Origin: Gemmatimonadota bacterium
GTDB taxonomy: Bacteria; Gemmatimonadota; Gemmatimonadetes; Palauibacterales; Palauibacteraceae
Length of the DNA: 6,144 bases
Direction of reading: 5' to 3'
Assembly: GCA_030601615.1 (NCBI GenBank)
Contig: JAUVTH010000090.1
Location: 1 to 6,144, forward strand
The position numbers and the translations under genes were made by a program. Positions 1 to 5,771 of the stretch are shown here, one piece after another; positions within the stretch are counted from its first letter, which is position 1, and each line of letters opens with the position of its first letter. The notes under the pieces were generated by a model. It was given only the letters and a program-made list of their open reading frames with translations, searched no databases and was not told where the DNA came from.

Positions 1-312
1 TCCCAACTCCGCGCATCGCGATATCGCACGGTCCGCGCATGATTCCAGTCCGTGCTTCCGCAGGTCGCTCCGAACCTCCCGGCTCGTTCGTGGACGATAC
101 GACAGGTAGTGGAGTGCCCGAGCCATCGCCTCGGCCGCCCCGGCCTCCTGCTCGCGGGCCTCGACCTGCTCCCGGGACAGACACGCTCCGACCGCCAGAC
201 CATAGCGCAGACGGAGCTCGTCGGTCACCCGGCAGAGTGGAACGTCATCCACTTCGAGAAGGGCGCCCCCGAGACGGCGCGAAGTCGGTTCGAGAGCTGT
301 GATCAGGGGCAT
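1..312 (-). CDS. recX: RecX regulatory protein (partial, C-terminus beyond left edge)
   Basis: RecX binds RecA filaments and limits RecA recombinase and coprotease activity. The first 104 residues are visible. The N-terminal part (about residues 3-45: ITALEPTSRR, then LLEVDDVPL, then LRLRYGL) matches the small beta domain that precedes the helical repeats in RecX. Residues 61-90 carry the diagnostic first helical repeat, with ALHYLSYRPRTSREVRSDL, close to the family pattern of A..L..L..R.RS..EL...L. The ATG at 312 follows an in-frame TGA 18 bases upstream, and no other start codon fits between them. No clear Shine-Dalgarno sequence precedes it, so translation may be weak or depend on recA read-through. 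It lies 67 bases downstream of recA, the commonest recX position. The family is usually 150-250 residues, so roughly half is missing because of the window edge, not because of damage. Confidence 0.93.
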   Translation of the reverse strand, partial: MPLITALEPTSRRLGGALLEVDDVPLCRVTDELRLRYGLAVGACLSREQVEAREQEAGAAEAMARALHYLSYRPRTSREVRSDLRKHGLESCADRAISRCAELG

Positions 313-338
313 GACGATGTGAGTTGCGCGTCACGGTG

Positions 339-373
339 ACCGGAGCGGACCGGGGTCCGCGGTCCGCTCCGGT
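339..373 (-). terminator. GC-rich hairpin between recA and recX, possible attenuator
   Basis: A perfect 13-bp inverted repeat (arms 339-351 and 361-373, core CCGGAGCGGACC / GGTCCGCTCCGG) surrounds a 9-base loop, starting six bases after the recA stop codon. GGTCCGC is repeated in tandem at 354-360 and 361-367, so the left arm could partly pair with either copy. A second small dyad, GTCAC-G-GTGAC, abuts it at 330-340. No T-run follows the stem in the direction of transcription, so this is not a classical intrinsic terminator. E. coli has a hairpin between recA and recX that lets only some transcripts continue into recX; a similar role is inferred here. It could also protect the recA mRNA 3' end. 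Confidence 0.55.
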
Positions 374-379
374 GCCGAT

Positions 380-1456
380 TCAATCCGTCGGAGCCGTCTC
401 GGCTTCGGCCTCTACCTCGACGCTGTCCCGAGCCTCGGACTCGACCGGCGTGGTCATCCCGAGCGCGATTCGGAGCCGCGTCTCGATCTCCTCGGCTATG
501 TCCGGATTCTCGGCGAGGAACAACTTGGCGTTTTCCCGACCCTGGCCCATCCGGACATCGTCGCCATAGGAGTACCAGGCTCCCGACCGCTTCACGATTC
601 CGTGCTCTTCCCCGAGGTCCACCAGAATGCCTGTCCGGCTGATGCCCTCGCTGAACATGATGTCGAACTCGGACTGGCGGAACGGAGGCGCGCATTTGTT
701 CTTGACGACCTTCACGCGCGTGCGGTTGCCCACCTGCTCGTTGCCGTCCTTGATCGAGGCGATCCGGCGAATGTCGAGACGGAGCGACGCGTAGAACTTC
801 AGGGCCCTTCCACCCGACGTCGTCTCCGGGTTTCCGAACATCACACCGATCTTCTCACGAATCTGGTTCGTGAAGATCATGGCCGTGTTCGAACGGCCGA
901 TCGCACCGGTGAGCTTGCGCAGCGCCTGGGACATGAGGCGTGCCTGCAACCCCATGTGGGAATCACCCATTTCCCCTTCGATCTCGGCCCGCGGAACGAG
1001 GGCGGCCACCGAGTCCACGACCACCACGTCCAACGCACCCGACCGGACCAGGACTTCTGCGATCTCGAGCGCCTGCTCGCCCGTGTCCGGCTGCGAGACC
1101 AGCAGGTTCTCGACGTCGACGCCCAACTTCGCGGCGTATGCCACGTCCAGCGCGTGCTCGACGTCGATGAAGGCTGCGAGCCCGCCGTCCTTCTGGGCGT
1201 TGGCGATGACATGCAGGGTGAGCGTCGTCTTACCGGACGATTCGGGACCGAAGATCTCGGTCACCCTGGATCGAGGCACACCGCCGATGCCGGTAGCATG
1301 ATCGAGAGAGAGGCTGCCCGTCGAGATCGACTCGGTTCTCACCCGCGCCCCATCCGACCCCAACCGCATGATTGCGCCCTTGCCGTGCTGCCGTTCGATC
1401 TGGTTGATCGCCGCAGAAAGGGCCTTCTTTCGCTCGTCGCTCAGTTCGAGTGCCAT
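380..1456 (-). CDS. recA: Recombinase A
   Basis: RecA polymerises on single-stranded DNA, hydrolyses ATP, carries out strand exchange and stimulates LexA self-cleavage. The 358 residues are a complete, normal-length RecA. Visible landmarks are Walker A GPESSGKT (70-77), catalytic Glu100 in FIDVEHALD, Walker B VVVVDS (144-149), DNA-binding loop 1 in EIEGEMGDSHMGLQAR (158-173), loop 2 around GVMFGNPETTSGGRALKFY (204-222), KVVKNK (249-254), and a C-terminal domain with QGRENAK (305-311). The tail from about 338 is rich in Glu and Asp, like the autoregulatory acidic tail of E. coli RecA. The ATG is preceded by GAGG with five bases between. Small departures from the usual sequence are Ser63 in GGVPRSR, where most RecAs have Gly (PRGR or PKGR), and Cys255 in KNKCAPPF, where Val, Ile or Met is usual. 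Neither lies in a catalytic motif. A promoter and start-site dyad lie just upstream. Confidence 0.99.
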   Translation of the reverse strand: MALELSDERKKALSAAINQIERQHGKGAIMRLGSDGARVRTESISTGSLSLDHATGIGGVPRSRVTEIFGPESSGKTTLTLHVIANAQKDGGLAAFIDVEHALDVAYAAKLGVDVENLLVSQPDTGEQALEIAEVLVRSGALDVVVVDSVAALVPRAEIEGEMGDSHMGLQARLMSQALRKLTGAIGRSNTAMIFTNQIREKIGVMFGNPETTSGGRALKFYASLRLDIRRIASIKDGNEQVGNRTRVKVVKNKCAPPFRQSEFDIMFSEGISRTGILVDLGEEHGIVKRSGAWYSYGDDVRMGQGRENAKLFLAENPDIAEEIETRLRIALGMTTPVESEARDSVEVEAEAETAPTD

Positions 1457-1487
1457 CGCCGCCTCGTCGTGTGGAGCCAGGTGTGGT

Positions 1488-1499
1488 GGTCGCTCGACC
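1488..1499 (-). promoter_or_regulatory. Inverted repeat at the predicted recA transcription start
   Basis: Five-base arms flank a two-base centre (GGTCG-AG-CGACC on the coding strand). The dyad lies immediately downstream of the recA -10 hexamer, covering the expected transcription start. That is a common position for a repressor operator, but the sequence is not a known LexA box (neither the Gram-positive CGAAC-N4-GTTCG type nor CTGT-N8-ACAG). A dyad this short can arise by chance in GC-rich DNA, so an operator role is only suggested. Confidence 0.25.
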
Positions 1500-1500
1500 C

Positions 1501-1529
1501 AGTATATGGAGGGCCTGTGACTTTCGCAA
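1501..1529 (-). promoter_or_regulatory. Sigma70-type promoter of recA
   Basis: On the coding strand, TTGCGA (1524-1529) and TATACT (1501-1506) are separated by exactly 17 bases. This matches four of six and five of six consensus positions with ideal spacing. The stretch upstream of the -35 (about 1530-1548, with GAAAACCGAAGAAATT) is much richer in A than its surroundings and could act as an UP-like element. Predicted transcription starts near 1494, giving a leader of about 38 bases before the recA ATG. The rest of the 191-base gap between ltaE and recA holds only a weak 5-bp hairpin (CCGAC / GTCGG, 1627-1642) just after the ltaE stop, without a T-run. Confidence 0.72.
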
Positions 1530-1647
1530 TTTCTTCGGTTTTCGTATCGGCCCCGTTCGACTCCACGTACGCGGCTCGTCTCATCCGATCCTCAATCATG
1601 TGAGCCGCGGGAGCCTGCCGCTCGGACCGACTGACTCGTCGGGATCG

Positions 1648-2679
1648 TCAGGAGACACATTCGGACAGCACTTCGATCGCTCTCTCGATACCCTCGTCGT
1701 CCACGTCGAGGTGGGTGACGGCGCGGAGTCGCCCCGGCCCGGCCGGCAGAATCCATACTCCGCGGTCCTCGAGTCGGCTTGCCACTGCGGCTTCGTCCAG
1801 GTCGTCCCGCTCGATATGGATCATCACGATGTTGGTGTCCGGAGAACTCGCACTGAGGCCGTCCAGGGCATCACACTCTCGGGCGAAGGTGCTCGCGAGG
1901 ACGTGATCCTCGCTCAGGCGCTCGAGATTGTGGTCGAGCGCCCATATTCCGGCAGCGGCCAGGATCCCTACCTGGCGCATCCCTCCTCCGAGGCGCTTGC
2001 GTATCGACCATGCTTCTTCGATCAATTCCGCCGGCCCGGCCAGCAAGGAGCCGATGGGACAGCCGAGCCCCTTGGACATGCACACGGTGACCGTGTCAGC
2101 GCAGGCAGCGTAGTCGGCCAGGGACGGCTCAGAGGCGGCCGCCGCGTTCCACAGGCGGGCTCCGTCCAGGTGAACTGGAAGCGCTCTTTCAACGGCCAGG
2201 TCTCGGATCTCGCACATCAACGGGAGTGGAACGACCGTTCCGCCGTGCATGTTGTGCGTGTTCTCGACGCACACCAGGGTCGTGACCGGATGGTGGCGGT
2301 CTCCCGGCCGAACGGCCCGTGCCACATCGCTTGCCACCAGGTGGCCACGGTCGGATGACACGGGATGCAGCTGGACGCCGGCGAGCCAGGCCACATCGGC
2401 GAGCTCGTAATGAAACAGGTGGGATTCCGCCTCGCAGACCGCCTCGCTGCCGGGACGCGTGTGGAGCAGGACCGCCGCCTGGTTCGCCTGCGTCCCGGAC
2501 GGGAAGAACAGGGCCGACTCCTTACCCAGCAGCTTCGCCACCCGCCGCTCCAGCTGGTCTACGGTCGGATCCTTCCCGAGAACGTCGTCGTCTACGACGG
2601 CCTCCGCCATCGCCCGCCGCATGCCGGGCGACGGCCGGGTGACCGTATCGGACCTGAGATCGACGGTCGAACGGCTCAT
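1648..2679 (-). CDS. ltaE: Low-specificity L-threonine aldolase
   Basis: This is a cytosolic, pyridoxal-phosphate-dependent fold-type I enzyme that cleaves L-threonine and L-allo-threonine to glycine and acetaldehyde. The 343-residue length is normal. Family landmarks appear in order: DLRSDTVTRP (7-16), DDVLGKDPTV (31-40), FFPSGTQANQ (58-67), the cofactor-stacking His87 in ESHLFHYE, ENTHNMHGG (139-147), HLDGARLWNAA (170-180) with the cofactor-binding Asp172 and Arg175, the Schiff-base Lys203 in MSKGLGCPIGS, RLGGGMRQ (229-236), and the carboxylate-binding Arg319 before VTH. The resemblance to the Thermotoga maritima enzyme runs through the whole protein. The start follows AGGGGAG (2689-2695) by nine bases. 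It lies 38 bases after the zinc-ribbon gene and is probably the last gene of that operon, since recA has its own promoter. Beta-eliminating or other aldol activities of the fold cannot be excluded. Confidence 0.95.
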   Translation of the reverse strand: MSRSTVDLRSDTVTRPSPGMRRAMAEAVVDDDVLGKDPTVDQLERRVAKLLGKESALFFPSGTQANQAAVLLHTRPGSEAVCEAESHLFHYELADVAWLAGVQLHPVSSDRGHLVASDVARAVRPGDRHHPVTTLVCVENTHNMHGGTVVPLPLMCEIRDLAVERALPVHLDGARLWNAAAASEPSLADYAACADTVTVCMSKGLGCPIGSLLAGPAELIEEAWSIRKRLGGGMRQVGILAAAGIWALDHNLERLSEDHVLASTFARECDALDGLSASSPDTNIVMIHIERDDLDEAAVASRLEDRGVWILPAGPGRLRAVTHLDVDDEGIERAIEVLSECVS

Positions 2680-2717
2680 TCAGCGAGTCTCCCCTGGCAC
2701 ATTGCCGAAGAAACCTG

Positions 2718-3062
2718 TCAGGCCAGCGCTCCGCCGCAGGAGGAGCAGAACCCGGCTCCCTCCTTCGTCGCGGCGCCGCACGCCGGACAGCTTCCCTGTT
2801 GTACCGTCTCGCCCAGCTCATCCCGGGCTGCGAGCGCTTCGCGGGCGTACCGGTTCCGCAGCGTGGCGTAGTCCTCCTCCGACACCTTGTCCGTCTGGTA
2901 CTCGAACTCGAGCTCGCGGAGCGCCGCGAGCGCCGCTTCCTTGCGCCCGGCCGCCGAAGCGCCATCCATTCCCTCCCGCCAGCGACCCTCCAACAGCGGA
3001 GCGAAGATCACTGCCGCGATGAGGATAGCCATGATCCCTCCGAACACGTAGACGGCTGCCAC
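2718..3062 (-). CDS. Small membrane-anchored zinc-ribbon protein, function unknown
   Basis: This 114-residue protein has three visible parts. Residues 3-24 form one hydrophobic segment (YVFGGIMAILIAAVIFAPLL), followed by a basic/acidic EGRWRE border. Residues 40-85 are a charged helical region with ALRELEFEY, then DKVSEEDYATLRNRY. The end is a zinc-ribbon: CPAC (92-95) and CSSC (106-109). The middle resembles the short helical motif that follows the membrane anchor in CcmI/CycH-type cytochrome c biogenesis proteins (pattern L.ELE.D...G.IS..EY..L), but no other cytochrome gene is nearby, so that role is not claimed. The likely topology is an N-terminal anchor with a cytoplasmic ribbon. The GTG start follows a strong GGGAGG by four bases. 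An internal ATG at codon 11 also follows GGAGGG but would cut into the membrane segment. The gene lies 30 bases after the LOG-like gene and 38 before ltaE. Confidence 0.85.
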   Translation of the reverse strand: MAAVYVFGGIMAILIAAVIFAPLLEGRWREGMDGASAAGRKEAALAALRELEFEYQTDKVSEEDYATLRNRYAREALAARDELGETVQQGSCPACGAATKEGAGFCSSCGGALA

Positions 3063-3066
3063 CTTA

Positions 3067-3100
3067 CCTCCCGGTTGAATCGCCCGATACGACTACCGGG
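3067..3100 (-). promoter_or_regulatory. Ribosome binding site of the zinc-ribbon gene, partly inside an inverted repeat
   Basis: GGGAGG (3067-3072) lies four bases before the GTG start and is the strongest Shine-Dalgarno sequence in the window, which supports that start. Its first three G residues belong to ACCGGG (3070-3075), which is perfectly complementary to CCCGGT (3095-3100). The second arm reaches the first base of the preceding gene's TAG stop. A ribosome finishing the upstream gene would keep the stem open, so a coupling role is possible. The stem is only six bp with a 19-base loop, so this is weak evidence. Confidence 0.4.
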
Positions 3101-3629
3101 CGTTGTGTCCCATGTGCGGCGCCGAGCGCCATTCCGTTGCCAGCTCGAGGGCACGCGCCACGGCCGCAGCCGGGTCCTGGAACCGCTCGATGTCGAATCG
3201 CTCTCCCAGCCTATCCCGAACGCCCACCAGGGGGCGCCCGATCTTCATGCACAACGCGGCCTCGTTAACCGTGCCCCAACCGCCGGCCACCGCGATCACA
3301 GCTTCTGCGGCCTTCACGACCAGGGAGTTCCTGGCCTCGCCGAGTCCCGATGGAAGCGGTATCGACACGCCTTCCGATGCCGCGTCCGGATCGTCGCCGG
3401 GGAGTATGCCCAGCACTTCTCCCCCCTCGTCGCGCGCTCCTGCGGCGGCAGCGGCCATGACTCCCCCACCGCCACCACACACCACGAGCGCCTCCGCCCG
3501 CGCCAACGCGCGTCCCACCGCGTGCGCGGTCGCCAATGCCTCGGCGCTGGCCTCCGCGGAGCCGATGACCGCGATTCGAAGTCGCCTGTTCGCGACCGAA
3601 TCGGAAGTTCCCGGAGAAGTTACGGTCAT
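3093..3629 (-). CDS. LOG/DprA-like Rossmann-fold protein (TIGR00725-type)
   Basis: This is a 178-residue single-domain protein of the SLOG (DprA/LOG) superfamily. LOG relatives hydrolyse nucleoside 5'-monophosphates at the N-glycosidic bond, and others bind molybdenum cofactor or nucleotides; the activity of this branch is not established. From this start, strand 1 is RIAVIGSA (18-25). The glycine-rich loop GGGGGVMAAAAAGARDEGG spans 52-70, followed by VLGILPGDD (72-80). LGEARNSLVV (96-105) comes next, then AGGWGTVNEAAL (115-126), the counterpart of the LOG signature PGGxGTxxE, with Thr120 and Glu123 kept but Ala in place of Pro. The open frame extends 20 codons upstream to 3689, but the ATG at 3629 is preferred. 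It overlaps the glpK stop as ATGA, and conserved sequence begins soon after it, whereas the extension lies within glpK and looks non-domain. Coupling to glpK translation is likely. Confidence 0.87.
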   Translation of the reverse strand: MTVTSPGTSDSVANRRLRIAVIGSAEASAEALATAHAVGRALARAEALVVCGGGGGVMAAAAAGARDEGGEVLGILPGDDPDAASEGVSIPLPSGLGEARNSLVVKAAEAVIAVAGGWGTVNEAALCMKIGRPLVGVRDRLGERFDIERFQDPAAAVARALELATEWRSAPHMGHNAR

Positions 3630-5149
3630 GGCACGCTCTCGTCTGCATGGTGCGCCCAGTGCAAGGCTGTCTGGACCGCCCGACGCCATTCCAGGATCCC
3701 GGCCCGGCGATCCTTCGACGCGGCCGGATCCGGATCGAATTCGCGCTCAGCTCCCCGAGCCGCGAGGAACTCCTCCGGCTCGGCCCACACGCCAGCTCTC
3801 ACACCCGCCAGGCCCGCCGCTCCAATTGCCGTGACCTCCGCGGCCGAGGGACGGCGTACCGGTACACCGAGCACATCCGCCTGGAACTGCATCAGCCAGT
3901 CGTTTCGAGCCGCGCCCCCGTCCACCCTGAGCGACCTCAGGACCAGATCCGAGCCAGCCACCATGGCGTCCAGCACATCCAGGGTAGAGTACGCCATGGC
4001 CTCGAGCGCCGCCCGTACGACGTGCTCGGTCCTCGTCCCACGGGAGAGCCCGACGATCGTGCCGCGGGCTTCCGGCTCCCAGTATGGCGTGCCGAGACCA
4101 GCCAGTGCCGGCACGAAGACCACCCCGTCAGTCGACGGTATCGACCTCGCCATCGCTTCCGTTTCGGCCGCCTCGTTCACGAGGCCGAGACCGTCGCGTA
4201 GCCACTGGATCGCCGCACCGGCCACGAGGATCGCTCCCTCGTAAGCGAACGCTCTTCCGCCTCGACGATCACACGCCGCCGTGCTGAGCACACCCGGAAT
4301 GTCCGGGCCTCTCCTGGTTCCGGAGTGCAAGAGGAGAAACGCTCCGGTCCCGTAACTGTTCTTCGCCTCTCCACGCTCCCAGCAACCCTGCCCATACAGC
4401 GCCGCCTGCTGGTCTCCCGCGACTCCGGCGATGGGGACCTCCGCTCCGAACACGTCCGGGTCCGTCGTTCCGAAATCGTCCGCCGACGCGAGGACCCGCG
4501 GCAACATTGCCGACGGAATCCCGAACAGGTCACACAGCCCCGGATCCCAATCGCCGTCGTCGAGAGAATAGAGCAGCGTCCGGGACGCGTTGGTATGGTC
4601 GGTCGCGTGCACCCGGCCGCCCGTCAGCCGGAACACGATCCAGCTGTCGATGGTGCCGAACATCAACTCGCCCGCATCGGCGCGCGATCGCCACTCCGGG
4701 TTGCGGTTCAGCAGCCATTCCAGCTTGGTCGCTGAGAAGTAGGGATCCAGTACGAGACCGGTACGCGAGCGCACGGTCGACTCGTGACCGAAACGCTTCA
4801 GCTCGGCGCAGCGCGCGGAGGTCCGACGGTCCTGCCACACGATGGCCGGGGCCACGGGCCGGGCGGAGACGCGATCCCACACAACCGTGGTCTCTCGCTG
4901 GTTCGTGATGCCGACGGCCGACACATCGGACGGCACCCTGCCGGCGGCCTCGAGGGCGTGGCCGACCGTGGAGATGACCGAGCTCCAGATTTCCTCTGCA
5001 TCGTGCTCGACCCAGCCCGGCTCCGGGAAGTACTGGGGAAACTCCTCGTAGGCCGTGCCGAGGAGCTTGCCGGCCACATCGATCACGAGGGCGCGGCTTC
5101 CCGTCGTGCCCTGGTCGATGGCGAGGACGACCTCTCGCCCCTTACCCAC
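3626..5149 (-). CDS. glpK: Glycerol kinase
   Basis: Glycerol kinase phosphorylates glycerol with ATP to sn-glycerol 3-phosphate, trapping it in the cytosol for phospholipid synthesis or glycolysis. The 507-residue protein is a full-length FGGY kinase. Visible landmarks are the phosphate loop DQGTTGSR (12-19), ITNQRETT (81-88) with glycerol-binding Arg85-Glu86, WQDRRT (105-110), Tyr137 in LDPYFSATK, catalytic Asp246 in AGDQQAAL, SYGTGAF (265-271), and the C-terminal family signature around VDGGAARNDWLMQFQADV (409-426). The position of the fructose-bisphosphate-binding Arg of E. coli GlpK is Glu237, and that of the phosphorylated His232 of enterococcal GlpK is Asp232. The GTG start overlaps the last eight bases of maf and follows GGGAG by three bases. 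An in-frame TGA lies upstream and no other start fits. No glycerol facilitator or glycerol-3-phosphate dehydrogenase gene is in view. Confidence 0.97.
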   Translation of the reverse strand: MGKGREVVLAIDQGTTGSRALVIDVAGKLLGTAYEEFPQYFPEPGWVEHDAEEIWSSVISTVGHALEAAGRVPSDVSAVGITNQRETTVVWDRVSARPVAPAIVWQDRRTSARCAELKRFGHESTVRSRTGLVLDPYFSATKLEWLLNRNPEWRSRADAGELMFGTIDSWIVFRLTGGRVHATDHTNASRTLLYSLDDGDWDPGLCDLFGIPSAMLPRVLASADDFGTTDPDVFGAEVPIAGVAGDQQAALYGQGCWERGEAKNSYGTGAFLLLHSGTRRGPDIPGVLSTAACDRRGGRAFAYEGAILVAGAAIQWLRDGLGLVNEAAETEAMARSIPSTDGVVFVPALAGLGTPYWEPEARGTIVGLSRGTRTEHVVRAALEAMAYSTLDVLDAMVAGSDLVLRSLRVDGGAARNDWLMQFQADVLGVPVRRPSAAEVTAIGAAGLAGVRAGVWAEPEEFLAARGAEREFDPDPAASKDRRAGILEWRRAVQTALHWAHHADESVP

Positions 5150-5771
5150 GGGCTCCCGGATCTTCGGGTCGCGGGGTCATCGTGCGTTCAGAAGGTTCAA
5201 GGCTCCCATAGGCGTATCGCAGTCCAAACCGGTCCAGCAGTGAGAGGAGGAGCTGCACCGGCAGGCCCATCACGTTGAAGTATTCGCCCTCGATACGTTG
5301 GACGAGTGCCGCCCCGAGACCCTGTATCCCGTACGCCCCCGCCTTGTCCAGCGGCTCACCCGTGGCAACGTATTCCGCGCATTCGGCGGCATCAAGCGGC
5401 CTGAACCACACGCTGGTGATCGCTACTTCCGCCTCGATCCGGCCGTTCAGGGACACGGCGAGACCCGTGAACACTTCGTGCCGCCTTCCCTGCAGTCGCA
5501 TCAGCATGCGGAAGGCATCTGCCGGATCGACCGGCTTGCCGAGGATCTCGTTGTCCAGTGCGACTAACGTGTCGGCCGCCACGACGAGCTCACCCGGATC
5601 AGATACGGTCGCGGCCGCCTTCGCCATGGCCAGCCGCCGCGCTTCCTCTTCCGGACCCATTCCCTCCAGAATCGTCTCTTCCACGTCGGGTGGACGCACG
5701 ACACAGTCGAGGGCGAGCAGCTCGAAGATCTCTCTTCGGCGAGGAGACCCGGAGGCCAGAACGATCTTCAT
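5142..5771 (-). CDS. maf: Maf family nucleotide pyrophosphatase (dTTP/UTP type)
   Basis: Maf proteins hydrolyse nucleoside triphosphates to monophosphates and pyrophosphate, acting on canonical dTTP and UTP and on modified nucleotides, and are linked to arrest of cell division. In this 209-residue protein, LASGSPRRREIF (5-16) is the N-terminal substrate loop. AADTLVALDNEILGKP (65-80) holds the catalytic Asp67 and Lys79, HEVFTG (98-103) follows, and DKAGAYGIQG (142-151) is typical of the YhdE-like dTTP/UTP branch, not the YceF-like m7GTP branch. EYFNVMGLP (163-171) closes the fold. The sequence after about 185 is a polar, Pro- and Arg-rich tail of some 20 residues beyond the usual end; its last codons overlap glpK. 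The ATG overlaps the dtd stop as ATGA, and only a weak GAG-containing site precedes it, which fits translational coupling. The exact substrate preference is inferred from motifs. Confidence 0.95.
   Translation of the reverse strand: MKIVLASGSPRRREIFELLALDCVVRPPDVEETILEGMGPEEEARRLAMAKAAATVSDPGELVVAADTLVALDNEILGKPVDPADAFRMLMRLQGRRHEVFTGLAVSLNGRIEAEVAITSVWFRPLDAAECAEYVATGEPLDKAGAYGIQGLGAALVQRIEGEYFNVMGLPVQLLLSLLDRFGLRYAYGSLEPSERTMTPRPEDPGARG

Noticed and set aside
39..339. Plus-strand open frames in the first 340 bases
   Set aside because: The opposite strand encodes a clear RecX N-terminus through the same bases, and the plus-strand products are Pro- and Arg-rich without domain features.
1441..1599. 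A 52-codon minus-strand frame beginning ATG at 1599 and running into the start of recA
   Set aside because: It has no ribosome binding site, spans the recA promoter and predicted start site, and its translation (MIEDRMRRAAYVESNG...) shows no recognisable family. The open frame is better explained as chance in the leader region.
1627..1642. Small hairpin just after the ltaE stop as an intrinsic terminator
   Set aside because: The stem is only five bp (CCGAC / GTCGG) with no T-run. It is too weak to list as a terminator, so whether transcription ends before recA is unknown.
3630..3689. An upstream start for the LOG-like protein adding 20 residues
   Set aside because: The added residues are encoded entirely within the end of glpK and resemble no part of the family. 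The ATG overlapping the glpK stop is the more natural start.
2799..4244. A 481-codon open frame on the plus strand
   Set aside because: It runs antisense across glpK, the LOG-like gene and the zinc-ribbon gene, and its translation is Arg-, Ser- and Pro-rich with no domain. It follows from G+C-biased codons on the other strand. Similar long plus-strand frames at 602-1603 and 1450-2358 were rejected for the same reason.
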